DNA of 64,000 nt from Bog-756 sp963824645. Its GTDB lineage: Bacteria > Actinomycetota > Acidimicrobiia > Acidimicrobiales > RAAP-2. This document shows positions 34,601 through 43,509 of this stretch, piece by piece (within the stretch, counting starts at the first letter, position 1; every line of letters begins with the position of its first letter). The translations under genes and the position numbers were made by a program. Below the pieces are notes generated by a model. That model ran no database searches and was not told the DNA's origin. It saw only the letters and a program-made list of their open reading frames with translations. The stretch spans positions 186,001 to 250,000 of the forward strand of contig CAWGQC010000004.1 of NCBI GenBank assembly GCA_963824645.1, given 5' to 3'.

Positions 34601-35050
34601 ATGAGCTCCGCATCATCGGCCGACGAGCCGACGACCATCGTCTATACCGACGGCGCCTGTCGGGGGAATCCGGGTCCGGGGGGATGGGCCTGGGCCGTGG
34701 ACGGTGGCCCATCGGACAGCGGCGGCGAGCAGCACACGACCAACCAGCGGATGGAGGTCATGGCCGTTATCCGCGCCCTGTCCACCCTGGCCGGTCCTGT
34801 CCACGTGGTCAGCGATTCGACCTACGTGGTCAACTGCTTCCGTCAGAAGTGGTGGGTGGGGTGGGAGCGGCGGGGCTGGCGCAATACGCAAGGAAAGCCG
34901 GTGGCCAACCAGGACCTGTGGAAGGAACTGCTGTCCTTGGCTCTGGATCCCCATCGCCTGGTGACCTTTGCCTGGGTCAAGGGTCATTCGGGCGACCGGA
35001 TGAACGACGTAGTGGACCAACTGGCCACCGAGGCCGCCGACCGGCAGTAG
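34601..35050 (+). CDS. rnhA: Ribonuclease HI
   Basis: The 149-residue enzyme degrades RNA in RNA-DNA hybrids. Catalytic residues are visible: Asp in VYTDGACRGNPG, Glu in NQRMEVMAVI, Asp in VVSDSTYVV and Asp in SGDRMNDVVDQLA, with His in VKGHSGD. The upstream open frame adds 26 unrelated codons, so the ATG at 34601 is chosen. It diverges from aceE. Confidence 0.95.
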   Translation: MSSASSADEPTTIVYTDGACRGNPGPGGWAWAVDGGPSDSGGEQHTTNQRMEVMAVIRALSTLAGPVHVVSDSTYVVNCFRQKWWVGWERRGWRNTQGKPVANQDLWKELLSLALDPHRLVTFAWVKGHSGDRMNDVVDQLATEAADRQ

Positions 35051-35064
35051 ACCGACCGCTCCGT

Positions 35065-35093
35065 TTGGCGCGGGCACCGCCCTCCCGTAACCT
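35065..35093 (+). promoter_or_regulatory. Leaderless promoter of the dehydrogenase at 35100
   Basis: TTGGCG (35065-35070) and TAACCT (35088-35093) are 17 bases apart, and the ATG begins 6 bases later. The geometry is identical to that upstream of mcl at 3632-3660. Confidence 0.6.
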
Positions 35094-35099
35094 GCCGTC

Positions 35100-35867
35100 A
35101 TGGACATAAAGGGAAGCTCAGCCATCATCACCGGAGGGTCCTCGGGCCTCGGCGAGGCCACCGCTCGCGCCCTCGCCGCCCAGGGCGTCAGGGTCACCGT
35201 TTTCGACAAGAACGAGGAACGGGGCACGCAGGTGGTAGCTGACATCGGCGGCGGCGCCAACTTCATCGGCGGCGATGTGACCGCCCCCGACGATTGCCAG
35301 AAGGCGGTCGACCAGGCCGCCGACGGGGGCAACCTGCGGGTTGCCGTCAACTGCGCCGGCACCGGATGGGTGGGTCGGGTGATCAACCGCGACGGTTCGC
35401 CGCACGATCTGGCCCCGTTCCAATTCATCCAGAACCTCAATGTGATCGGCACGTTCAACGTGATGACCAAAGCCGCCTCGGCCATGTCGACCGTCGAACC
35501 GCAGGCCAACGGCGAGCGCGGCGTGGTGGTCAACACCGCCTCGGTGGCTGCCTTCGACGGCCAGATCGGCCAGTTGGCCTACTCCGCCTCCAAGGGTGCC
35601 ATCGTGGGCATGACCCTTCCCGCCGCACGTGATCTGGCCGTAGTGGGCATCCGGGTTCTGGCCATCGCCCCCGGGTTGTTCGACACGCCGTTGTTGGCCA
35701 TGCTGCCCGACGAGGCTCGTACCGTATTGGCCGAGTCGGTGAACTTCCCCAAGCGCTTGGGCAATCCCCCGGAGTTCGGCCAACTGGTCGTCCAGATCGC
35801 CCAGAACAGCTATCTCAACGCCGAAGTGATCCGGCTCGACGGTGGCATCCGGATGCCTCCCAAGTAG
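35100..35867 (+). CDS. Short-chain dehydrogenase, 3-hydroxyacyl-CoA dehydrogenase type
   Basis: The 255-residue SDR has the cofactor motif ITGGSSGLGEATA, VNCAGTG, catalytic Ser in VVVNTASVAAFDG and the YxxxK pair in QLAYSASKGAIVGM. FDKNEERG after the second strand suggests NAD(H). The whole pattern, including GLFDTPLLAMLP and VIRLDGGIRMPPK, resembles type II 3-hydroxyacyl-CoA dehydrogenase (HSD17B10-like) of fatty-acid oxidation. It is preceded by its own promoter and stands alone. Confidence 0.88.
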   Translation: MDIKGSSAIITGGSSGLGEATARALAAQGVRVTVFDKNEERGTQVVADIGGGANFIGGDVTAPDDCQKAVDQAADGGNLRVAVNCAGTGWVGRVINRDGSPHDLAPFQFIQNLNVIGTFNVMTKAASAMSTVEPQANGERGVVVNTASVAAFDGQIGQLAYSASKGAIVGMTLPAARDLAVVGIRVLAIAPGLFDTPLLAMLPDEARTVLAESVNFPKRLGNPPEFGQLVVQIAQNSYLNAEVIRLDGGIRMPPK

Positions 35868-35897
35868 GGCGGGACTCCGCTCCATCCGAAGGGTGTG

Positions 35898-35915
35898 ACC
35901 GCCGCCCGGGGCGGT
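35898..35915 (+). terminator. Possible hairpin after the dehydrogenase gene
   Basis: ACCGCC and GGCGGT form a 6-bp stem around a 6-base GC loop, 30 bases after the stop codon. No T-run follows, so termination is only a possibility. Confidence 0.3.
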
Positions 35916-35982
35916 GCTCCTCTCTCCACCTGGGGCGGTGGCCTCGGTGTGGCCGGCACGCATTAGTGTCCAATCGATACCG

Positions 35983-36975
35983 ATGACCGCCACCGTGAAC
36001 GCCCCCCGGGCCGATGAACCCGGCTCTACCACCGCCATCATCCGGACTCAAGGGCTCACCAAGGTCTACGCCGGATCGGACCTGAAGGCGGTGGACGGGC
36101 TCGATCTCACGGTGGAGCCGGGGGAGATCTTCGGGTTGCTCGGACCCAACGGTGCCGGCAAGACGACCACCGCCGGGATGCTGACCACCCGGGTCATCCC
36201 CACCGCCGGCCGGGCCTTGGTGGGTGGTATCGACGTGGTGGCCCATCCCGCCCTGGCCAAGCAGATCATCGGCATCGTGAGCCAGCAGAACACGCTGGAC
36301 CGCCAGCTCAACGTGTGGGAGAACCTCTACTTCCACGGCCGTCTCTTCGGCATCTCCGCTCGCCAATCGCGACGCACGGCCACCGAGCTGCTGGGCGTGT
36401 TCCAGCTGGAGAAGTGGGCCGACGCCTCGGTCTACGCCCTCTCGGGGGGCATGGCCCAGAGGCTGATGGTGGCACGGGCCATCTTCCACCGACCGGCCGT
36501 CCTGTTCCTCGACGAGCCGACGGCGGGGCTCGATCCGCAGAGCCGGTTGGCCCTGTGGGAGATCCTGCGTGAGCTCAACGGCGATGGACAGACCATCCTT
36601 CTCACCACTCACTACATGGAGGAAGCCGACCAGCTGTGTGGGCGGGTGGCCATCATGGACCGGGGCAAGATCCTGGCCCTCGACACACCGTCCGCTCTCA
36701 AGCAGCAGATCGATGCCGACACCATCGTCACGGTCACCGCCTCCGGGGATTCCGACGAGCTGGCCCGGGCCCTCACCGAAAGGGTGCCGGGTGTCACCCA
36801 CACACGACCGATCGAAGGCGGCGTCGAACTGCACCTGAAGGGGAACGACCGGCTCCTACCCAAGGTCCTGGCCGCCGCGGAGGAGGCGGGGTTCCCGGTC
36901 ATCGACCTCTCGGTGAACGAACCCACCCTCGAGACGGTCTTCATCAACCTCACCGGAAAGGACCTGCGAGAGTGA
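35983..36975 (+). CDS. ABC transporter ATP-binding protein (DrrA-like)
   Basis: The 330-residue ATPase has Walker A LLGPNGAGKTTTAGML, Q-loop IGIVSQQNTLDRQL, signature ALSGGMAQRLMVARA, Walker B AVLFLDEPTAGLD and the H-loop TTHYMEEAD. The C-terminal 90 residues (LETVFINLTGKDLRE) are typical of the DrrA/NodI exporter group. The permease gene overlaps its stop by 4 bases (GTGA). The substrate is unknown; export of a lipid or drug-like molecule is the family norm. Confidence 0.9.
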   Translation: MTATVNAPRADEPGSTTAIIRTQGLTKVYAGSDLKAVDGLDLTVEPGEIFGLLGPNGAGKTTTAGMLTTRVIPTAGRALVGGIDVVAHPALAKQIIGIVSQQNTLDRQLNVWENLYFHGRLFGISARQSRRTATELLGVFQLEKWADASVYALSGGMAQRLMVARAIFHRPAVLFLDEPTAGLDPQSRLALWEILRELNGDGQTILLTTHYMEEADQLCGRVAIMDRGKILALDTPSALKQQIDADTIVTVTASGDSDELARALTERVPGVTHTRPIEGGVELHLKGNDRLLPKVLAAAEEAGFPVIDLSVNEPTLETVFINLTGKDLRE

Positions 36976-37856
36976 CGAGCCCGGTCGAGACGGCCATACC
37001 CGCCCCCATCGTCGGGACCAACTCCACCCGGTCGGCGTTCAGTGCCGGTCGCACCGCACTGTGGGCGCTCATCCTCCGGGATCTCGTCGTCATGCGCAAG
37101 CACCTCATCGAGTTCGTGATCCGGGTGCTGGTCCAACCCTTCCTGCTCTGCTTCGTCTTCCTCTACGTTTTTCCCAAGATCGGACAGGCCATCGGCGGCG
37201 GCGGAGGCCCGGGAGCGGAGTCGGCCTTCGCCACCTTGCTGGTTCCCGGAGTGGTGGGGATCTCGATTCTGTTCCAAGGAGTCCAGTCGGTGGCTCTCGT
37301 CATGTCCCAGGAGTTCGGGTTCACCCGCGAGATCGAGGACCGGGTCCAGGCCCCGTGCCCCATCTGGCTGGTGGCCATGGCCAAGGTGCTGTCCGGAGCC
37401 GTGCAAGGGCTGATCTCGGCCATCATCGTCCTGCCCATCGCCTCGGTGGTTCACGCCAAGGGCGTCGAGGCCCACATCAGCCTCCACTGGTGGGTCATCG
37501 TGACCCTGGTCCCGCTGGCCTGCGTGACCATGGCCTCGCTGGGCCTGCTGCTCGGGACCAGTTTCGAGCCCCGCAACATCGGCCTGATGTTCGGGTTCAT
37601 CATCCTGCCGGTCACCTTCCTCGGCGGGACCTATTACGAGTGGACCCGGCTGGCACCCATCGAGGCCGGTGGTTGGCACTGGTTGCAGACGATCGTTCTG
37701 ATCAACCCGCTCATCTACGTAAACGAAGGCATGCGGGCGGCTCTCACCGACGCACCCCACATGCATCTCTACGTGATCTATCCGGTGCTGGTCGGGTTCC
37801 TCTCCCTCTTCTTGGGGCTGGGCCTGCGCAATTTCCGTCGCCGAGTCCTCTCCTGA
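36972..37856 (+). CDS. ABC-2 type transporter permease
   Basis: The 294-residue protein has about six membrane helices, including LVQPFLLCFVFLYVFP and LMFGFIILPVTFLGGTYYEW. The conserved ILRDLVVMRKH at the start and LINPLIYVNEGMRAAL near the end fit ABC2 membrane domains of the DrrB/NodJ kind. It works with the ATPase just upstream. GTG start overlaps that gene. The following methyltransferase overlaps its stop as CTGA. Confidence 0.9.
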   Translation: MTSPVETAIPAPIVGTNSTRSAFSAGRTALWALILRDLVVMRKHLIEFVIRVLVQPFLLCFVFLYVFPKIGQAIGGGGGPGAESAFATLLVPGVVGISILFQGVQSVALVMSQEFGFTREIEDRVQAPCPIWLVAMAKVLSGAVQGLISAIIVLPIASVVHAKGVEAHISLHWWVIVTLVPLACVTMASLGLLLGTSFEPRNIGLMFGFIILPVTFLGGTYYEWTRLAPIEAGGWHWLQTIVLINPLIYVNEGMRAALTDAPHMHLYVIYPVLVGFLSLFLGLGLRNFRRRVLS

Positions 37857-38707
37857 GCGCGTCCCTCCCCGCCGACGGAACCGACCGATCGGGAACCACC
37901 GGACCGGGCTACCTGCTGGACAACCGTCAGCAGGAAGCGGGCACCCGGCTGGAGGCGCTGTCGGCTCTGTTCGATCCGCCCACCTTCCGGCATCTGGACC
38001 ACATCGGTATCACCGAGGGGTGGCGCTGTTGGGAGGTGGGGGCCGGAGGCCCGAGCGTGCCCACCTTCATGGCGCACAGGGTGGGCACCGGCGGCTCGGT
38101 GCTGGCCACCGATATCGACGTGTCGTGGATGCCGCCGGGGCCGCTTCCCTTCGAGGTCCTCCGTCACGATGTGGGCATCGATCCGCCGCCGGCCGGTCCC
38201 TTCGACCTGATCCATGCCCGACTGGTTCTTGTCCATGTGCCCCGCCGCACCAAAGCCCTGGCCGCCATGGTCGGTGCCCTCCGACCGGGAGGGTGGCTGA
38301 TGCTCGAGGACGCCGATCCGGCCCTCCAACCCCTGACCTGCATCGACGAATGGGGGCCCGATCAGGAGCTGGCCAACCGGTTGCGCCGCGGTTTCCGGGA
38401 CCTGCTGGCCCAACGGGGGGCCGACCTGGCCTACGGACGGACCCTGCCGCGGGTTCTCCGTCAGAGCGGACTCACCGCAGTATCGGCCGACGCCTTTTTT
38501 CCGGTGACCGGTGCGGCCTGCACCGTCCTCGAACGGGCCACCGTGGAACAGATCCGCCGACCGATGGTTGACGCCGGGCTGGCCACGGCCGAGGAGATCG
38601 ACCGGCACCTGGCCAACATCGACCGGGGCGACCTCGACTTCGCCACCTCGCCCATGATCTCGGCCTGGGGACGCAGGCCACCGGAGTGGCGCGGCCCGCC
38701 GCAGTGA
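37853..38707 (+). CDS. SAM-dependent methyltransferase, probable CTG start
   Basis: The 284-residue protein has the actinobacterial methyltransferase pattern GPGYLLDNRQQEAGTRLEAL, FDPPTFRHLDHIG, CWEVGAGGPSVP and ATDIDVSWM, followed by HVPRRTKALAAM and ALRPGGWLMLEDAD. That N-terminal homology requires a start near the permease stop. Between that stop and the SAM motif the frame contains no ATG, GTG or TTG. CTG at 37853 overlaps the permease TGA as CTGA and would yield MSASLPADGTD. I propose CTG, by analogy with the GTGA overlap of the preceding pair. The substrate is unknown. Confidence 0.78.
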   Translation: MSASLPADGTDRSGTTGPGYLLDNRQQEAGTRLEALSALFDPPTFRHLDHIGITEGWRCWEVGAGGPSVPTFMAHRVGTGGSVLATDIDVSWMPPGPLPFEVLRHDVGIDPPPAGPFDLIHARLVLVHVPRRTKALAAMVGALRPGGWLMLEDADPALQPLTCIDEWGPDQELANRLRRGFRDLLAQRGADLAYGRTLPRVLRQSGLTAVSADAFFPVTGAACTVLERATVEQIRRPMVDAGLATAEEIDRHLANIDRGDLDFATSPMISAWGRRPPEWRGPPQ

Positions 38708-38813
38708 CGGAGGCCGTTTGGCCTGTCCATCACCACTCTCTTGTGGAGATGGGCCCACAGACGAGGCCGGTAGGCTGTGAAGGAAAGACCAGCCAGGCGA
38801 CGGAGGCAACAAC

Positions 38814-40277
38814 GTGACGGCCACACAACCGGGAGGAACCGGAGGAGGAGCGAAGGACCGCTTCGACGTGGTCGTCATCGGAGGAGGCCCCGGTGGCTAT
38901 GCCACCGCCCTCTACGGTTCGTCCGCCGGTCTGTCGGTGGCCATCGTCGAGAAGGACAAGGTGGGGGGAACCTGTCTGCATCGCGGCTGCGTGCCGGCCA
39001 AGGAGTTCCTGGAGACCGCGGCCGTGTTTCGAACGGTGAGCGGTTCGTCCCGGTTTGGCGTCAACGCCGCCGGCAAGAAGGACAAGCCCCCTTCCCTCGA
39101 CTTCTCGGTTAGCCAAAGCCGCAAGCAGGATGTGGTGGATCAGCTGTTCAAGGGTCTGGCCGGTCTCCTCAAGGGACGGGGCGTCGAGGTGTTCTCGGGA
39201 ACGGGGACCCTGTTGGCCGATCACAGGGTCAGGATCAGCCACGACGACGGGACCACCAGCGAGATAACTGGCACCGACATCGTCCTGGCTGCCGGTTCGG
39301 TCCCCCGCACCGTCCCCGGGTTCGACGTGGACGGCACTCTGGTCATGACCTCCGATGAGGTTCTCGACCTGGACGACCTTCCCGACTCGGTGGCCGTGGT
39401 CGGTGGTGGGGCCATCGGCTGTGAGTTCGCTTCGCTGTTCAGCGACCTGGGCACGAAGGTCACCGTCTTCGAAGCCCTGCCCACCATTCTCAGCGGATGC
39501 GACGAGGACGTGGTCCGCACGGTGGCCCGTTCCTTCAAGAAGCGCGGGATCGACGTCCACACCGGCGTGCAGCTCCAGGGACACACCCCGGATCCGTCCG
39601 GAAACTCCACCACCGTTTCCTACGGCGACGGGGAGAAGTTGGAGGTGGCGGCCGTGCTGGTGTCCGTCGGGCGCCGTCCGCGCACCGAGGACCTGCTCGG
39701 CGAGGGAACTGGCGTGGAAGTGGACGGTCGCGGCTTCGTGGTGGCCGATCAGACCATGCGTACGGATGCGCCCGGGGTGTGGGCGGTGGGCGACGTGGTG
39801 GCCGGTACGCCCCAGTTGGCCCACGTCGGCTTCGCCGAGGGGATCCTGGTGGTCAAGGGCATCCTCGGCGAACCGGCTCTGCCGGTCGACTACGGGCGCG
39901 TTCCCTGGGCCATCTACTGCCATCCCGAAGTGGCCTTCGCCGGGCTGACCGAGGCGGCGGCCAAAGAGGCCGGTTTCGACGTGATCGTCAAGAAGGATCC
40001 GTTCGGCGGCAACAGCCGGGCCCGCATCATCGGGGACACCGAAGGGTTGGTGAAGGTCGTGGGCGAGCGGTTGTCCGACGGATCCACCGGCCGCATCCTG
40101 GGCGTCCACATGGTCGGTCCTTGGGTGACCGAACAGCTGGGCGCCGGTTACCTGGCCGTGAACTGGGAGGCCACAGCCGAAGAGGTGGCCCACTTCATCC
40201 AGCCGCACCCGTCGCTGTCGGAGTCCTTCGGCGAGACTGTACTGGCTCTGACCGGAAGGGGACTGCACCTTGGCTGA
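38814..40277 (+). CDS. lpdA: Dihydrolipoyl dehydrogenase (E3)
   Basis: The 487-residue flavoprotein reoxidises dihydrolipoyl groups of E2 with NAD. It shows the FAD site VVIGGGPGGYATAL, the redox-active disulfide GGTCLHRGCVPAKEF, the NAD site VVGGGAIGCEFASL and the C-terminal His/Glu base in HPHPSLSESFGE. A strong Shine-Dalgarno (GGAGG, 7 bases before GTG) is present. Its end overlaps the E2 start by 8 bases, and E2 is followed by the lipoylation gene, giving a compact lipoyl-enzyme operon. Confidence 0.95.
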   Translation: MTATQPGGTGGGAKDRFDVVVIGGGPGGYATALYGSSAGLSVAIVEKDKVGGTCLHRGCVPAKEFLETAAVFRTVSGSSRFGVNAAGKKDKPPSLDFSVSQSRKQDVVDQLFKGLAGLLKGRGVEVFSGTGTLLADHRVRISHDDGTTSEITGTDIVLAAGSVPRTVPGFDVDGTLVMTSDEVLDLDDLPDSVAVVGGGAIGCEFASLFSDLGTKVTVFEALPTILSGCDEDVVRTVARSFKKRGIDVHTGVQLQGHTPDPSGNSTTVSYGDGEKLEVAAVLVSVGRRPRTEDLLGEGTGVEVDGRGFVVADQTMRTDAPGVWAVGDVVAGTPQLAHVGFAEGILVVKGILGEPALPVDYGRVPWAIYCHPEVAFAGLTEAAAKEAGFDVIVKKDPFGGNSRARIIGDTEGLVKVVGERLSDGSTGRILGVHMVGPWVTEQLGAGYLAVNWEATAEEVAHFIQPHPSLSESFGETVLALTGRGLHLG

Positions 40278-41733
40278 TGTGATCATGCCGCAACTCGGCG
40301 AGACGGTGACCGAGGGAACCATCACCAGGTGGTACAAGGCCGTGGGTGACCAGGTCTCCCGCGATGAACCGCTCTTCGAGGTGTCGACGGACAAGGTCGA
40401 TTCGGAGGTGCCCTCACCCGCTGAAGGTGTCCTCACCTCCATCCTGGTGGAGGAGGGCGATACCGTCGAGGTGGGTGTGACCCTGGCCGTGATCGGCGAT
40501 GGCGCCTCCACCAACGGTTCCGCCGCCCCGGCCCCTGCCCCCTCCGAGACGGCTCCGGCTCCGGGTGCGGCCGCCCCGGCCCGGCCCGTGCCGGCCGCAC
40601 CCCCACCCACCGCTGCGCCTCCGGTTGCCCCCCGGCCCCCGCTGTCGGACATCGCCGCCGCAGACGACAAGCTGCCCGCCTCGGACCACACCGGTGACCC
40701 CTCCCCGGCACCGACCACCGAGGTGCCGCCACCAGAGACCCTGCACTCTTCGGGCCAGGGCTTGGTGCTGTCCCCGGTCGTGCGGCGGATGCTCAACGAA
40801 CACCGCATCGACCCGTCGACTCTGACCGGTTCCGGCCTCGGGGGCCGGATCACCCGGGAGGATGTCGACCGGGCCGTCACCGCCCGGGGGGCGGCGGCCA
40901 CCACCCCAGCGGTGGCCTCCGGCGCCGTCCCAGCGCCGCCGGGCCGGCCGGCCGCCCGGACCGGGCCCAGTCCGACCCCGCCGGGTCGGGTTCCGGAGGA
41001 GGAGGGTCACGGCGTTGTGCCCCGGGATGAGGTGGTTCCGTTCACCAACATCCGTCGGCGCACGGCCGAGCACATGGTCCGGTCCAAGGCCACCTCGGCC
41101 CACACCCTGATGGTCAAAGAGATCGACTACGAGCGGGTCGAGCAGGTGCGCCGGGCCCATGGCCAACGGTTCATGACCGAGGAGGGGTTCGGCCTCAGCT
41201 ACCTCCCCTTCGCGGCCCAGGCTGCAGTGGAGGCGCTGGCCGACTTCCCGCACCTCAATTCGTCGGTCGGCGACGACAGCCTCATCGTCCACCACGACAT
41301 CAATCTGGGGATCGCCGTCGACCTCGACAACGAGGGGCTCATCGTCCCGGTCGTGCACAACGCCGAGGAGCTCAATCTGCGGGGCATGGCCCGCCGTATC
41401 CGCGATCTGGCCGGCCGGGCCCGCAGCAAGCGCTTGAGCCTCGACGACATCAGCGGCGGCACCTTCTCCATCACCAACGCCGGTCCGTTCGGGACCCTCT
41501 TGACCGGAGCCATCATCAACCAGCCCCAGGTGGCCATCCTCTCGACCGACGGGGTGGCTCGCAAGCCGGTGGTGGTCCAGCTTCCCGACGGGAGCGAATC
41601 GATCACCATCCACTCGATGGGCCTGGCCGCCATGACGTTCGACCACCGGGCGGTGGACGGCGCCTACGTGGCCCGGTTCCTGGCCCGCATGGCCGAGATC
41701 CTCAACGCCCGCGATTGGGCCGGCGAGCTCTAG
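40270..41733 (+). CDS. sucB: Dihydrolipoamide acyltransferase (E2) of a 2-oxoacid dehydrogenase
   Basis: The 487-residue protein has one lipoyl domain with the modified Lys42 in FEVSTDKVDSEVPSP, then a long Ala/Pro linker (residues 78-150). A subunit-binding domain (SPVVRRMLNEHRIDPSTL) and a second Ala/Pro linker follow, and the catalytic domain ends with TFDHRAVDGAYVARFLARM. In actinobacteria one such E2 often serves both pyruvate and 2-oxoglutarate complexes, so sucB is a conventional name, not proof of substrate. TTG start overlaps lpdA. The protein is the likely main target of the LipB-LipA product encoded 48 bases downstream. Confidence 0.9.
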   Translation: MADVIMPQLGETVTEGTITRWYKAVGDQVSRDEPLFEVSTDKVDSEVPSPAEGVLTSILVEEGDTVEVGVTLAVIGDGASTNGSAAPAPAPSETAPAPGAAAPARPVPAAPPPTAAPPVAPRPPLSDIAAADDKLPASDHTGDPSPAPTTEVPPPETLHSSGQGLVLSPVVRRMLNEHRIDPSTLTGSGLGGRITREDVDRAVTARGAAATTPAVASGAVPAPPGRPAARTGPSPTPPGRVPEEEGHGVVPRDEVVPFTNIRRRTAEHMVRSKATSAHTLMVKEIDYERVEQVRRAHGQRFMTEEGFGLSYLPFAAQAAVEALADFPHLNSSVGDDSLIVHHDINLGIAVDLDNEGLIVPVVHNAEELNLRGMARRIRDLAGRARSKRLSLDDISGGTFSITNAGPFGTLLTGAIINQPQVAILSTDGVARKPVVVQLPDGSESITIHSMGLAAMTFDHRAVDGAYVARFLARMAEILNARDWAGEL

Positions 41734-41781
41734 AGCGCACAGCGTGGCCAGAACATCTGCACGACGTCGCCCGTTCCGGCG

Positions 41782-43509
41782 ATGAGGGTCCGTTGGCTCG
41801 GTCGCCTGCCCTACCGGGAGGCGTGGGCTCTGCAACGGGCCATCGCCCGGCGGTCGGCCGATGACTACCTGCTCCTCCTCGAGCACCCGCACGTCTACAC
41901 GGTCGGCGTGAACGGGGACATGGATCATGTGCTGGTCGATCCGGCGGCGGTGGGTGCCGACCTGGTCCGCGTCGACCGGGGAGGCGACGTGACCTATCAC
42001 GGACCGGGACAGCTCGTCGGTTACCCGTTGCGTAGCGTGGGCCGTGGTCCCCATCGGGGCGTCCACCACGTGCGCCAGGTAGAAGAGGTGGTGATCGGGG
42101 CACTGGTGGGGCTCGGCCTCGATCCGGCATCGGTGGGGCGACTGCCGGGGTACCCCGGCGTGTGGGTGGGTCTCGACGAAGAGGGCTCCCACCCGGGTCC
42201 GCGCAAGATCGGAGCCGTCGGGGTGCGGACCTCCCGGGGCCGCACCACCCACGGCTTCGCTCTCAACGTCGACTGCGACCTGGCCATGTTCGAACACATC
42301 GTGCCGTGTGGCATCGCCGACCGTCCGGTGACGTCGCTGCAGGCGGAAGGACGCCGGGTGACCATGGCCGAGGTGGCTGCGGCCGTGACGGCGTCGGCCC
42401 AGACGGTGTGGGGCCCGGCCGATGACCTGCAGGCCGTCACCGATTTCGCCGCCACCGGCTCAGCCGGTGGCCCCAGCCGTCAGGTGCCGGTGACCCTCGG
42501 GCCGAACCACACAGACAGCCCTCTGCAACGCCGACTGCGCCGCACCGGAATCGACCCCGACGGTGGTGTGCCGGTGGAGGAGAGGAAACCGCCGTGGCTC
42601 CGGGTCAACGCCACCATGGGACGTTCCTACCTCGGCCTCCGACACGACGTCCGGGATCTGGATCTGGTCACCGTATGCGAGGAAGCCGGGTGCCCCAACA
42701 TCTACGAGTGCTGGTCGGACGGGACGGCCACCTTCATGATCAACGGCGCCGACTGCACCCGGGCCTGCGGGTTCTGCCAGGTCGGTACCGGCCGACCGCG
42801 CCCACTCGATCCGGGTGAGCCGGCGCGGGTGGCCGAGGCGGTGGCCCGGTTGGGTCTGGCCCACGCCGTCATCACCTGCGTGGCCCGCGACGACCTGGCC
42901 GACGGAGGAGCCGGTGGTTTCGCCGAGGTCATCGCCGCCATCAGACAACGCACACCCCGGACGACCATCGAGGTCCTCATCGCCGACTGCAAGGGCGACG
43001 GGATCTCGCTGTCCACTGTCTTTGATGCACGGCCCGACGTCCTCAACCACAACATCGAGACGGTGGCCCGACTGCAACGGGCGGTACGCCCCTCGGCGGG
43101 CTACGGACGGAGCCTCGGGGTACTGGCCCGGGCCAAGGATGCCGGCCTCACCACCAAGTCCGGCCTCATCCTGGGGATGGGGGAGGGAATGGACGAGGTT
43201 CTCGCCACCCTGGCCGATCTGAGGGCGGTGGGGACCGACATCGTCACCGTCGGTCAGTACATACGGCCCAGCCGACGCCATCTGCCCGTGGCCCGCTGGT
43301 GGAACCCCGAAGAGTTCGAGGCCATCCGGACCGCCGGTATCGGCATGGGTTTCTCCCACGTGCAGTCGTCCCCGCTCACCCGGTCGAGCTACCACGCCCG
43401 TCAGGCGGCCGAGGCGGCCGGTCCGTCCGGTGGTGATCCGGTGCCTGCGCCCACCGGGCCGCCCGGAGCGGTGCCGGTGGCCTTCCGGGCTGTCGGGGTC
43501 CGCTCATGA
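41782..43509 (+). CDS. lipB-lipA: LipB-LipA fusion: octanoyltransferase and lipoyl synthase in one ORF
   Basis: A single uninterrupted 575-codon frame encodes both lipoate enzymes. Residues 1-215 are LipB: RGGDVTYHGPGQLVGYP, Lys142 in PRKIGAVGVRTSRG and Cys176 in HIVPCGIADRPVTSL. Residues 265-550 are LipA: Cys299-x4-Cys304-x5-Cys310 (auxiliary cluster), Cys325-x3-Cys329-x2-Cys332 (radical SAM cluster) and a terminal RSSY. A 50-residue linker joins them. LipB would transfer octanoate to E2 and LipA would insert the sulfurs. Both catalytic sets look complete. Internal GTG codons in the linker (for example near 42483) could allow separate LipA synthesis. The gene overlaps the next by 4 bases. 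Confidence 0.92.
   Translation: MRVRWLGRLPYREAWALQRAIARRSADDYLLLLEHPHVYTVGVNGDMDHVLVDPAAVGADLVRVDRGGDVTYHGPGQLVGYPLRSVGRGPHRGVHHVRQVEEVVIGALVGLGLDPASVGRLPGYPGVWVGLDEEGSHPGPRKIGAVGVRTSRGRTTHGFALNVDCDLAMFEHIVPCGIADRPVTSLQAEGRRVTMAEVAAAVTASAQTVWGPADDLQAVTDFAATGSAGGPSRQVPVTLGPNHTDSPLQRRLRRTGIDPDGGVPVEERKPPWLRVNATMGRSYLGLRHDVRDLDLVTVCEEAGCPNIYECWSDGTATFMINGADCTRACGFCQVGTGRPRPLDPGEPARVAEAVARLGLAHAVITCVARDDLADGGAGGFAEVIAAIRQRTPRTTIEVLIADCKGDGISLSTVFDARPDVLNHNIETVARLQRAVRPSAGYGRSLGVLARAKDAGLTTKSGLILGMGEGMDEVLATLADLRAVGTDIVTVGQYIRPSRRHLPVARWWNPEEFEAIRTAGIGMGFSHVQSSPLTRSSYHARQAAEAAGPSGGDPVPAPTGPPGAVPVAFRAVGVRS

Noticed and set aside
38730..40904. 724-codon minus-strand frame opposite lpdA and the E2 gene
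   Set aside because: Antisense to two well-conserved genes and of biased composition with no recognisable domain.
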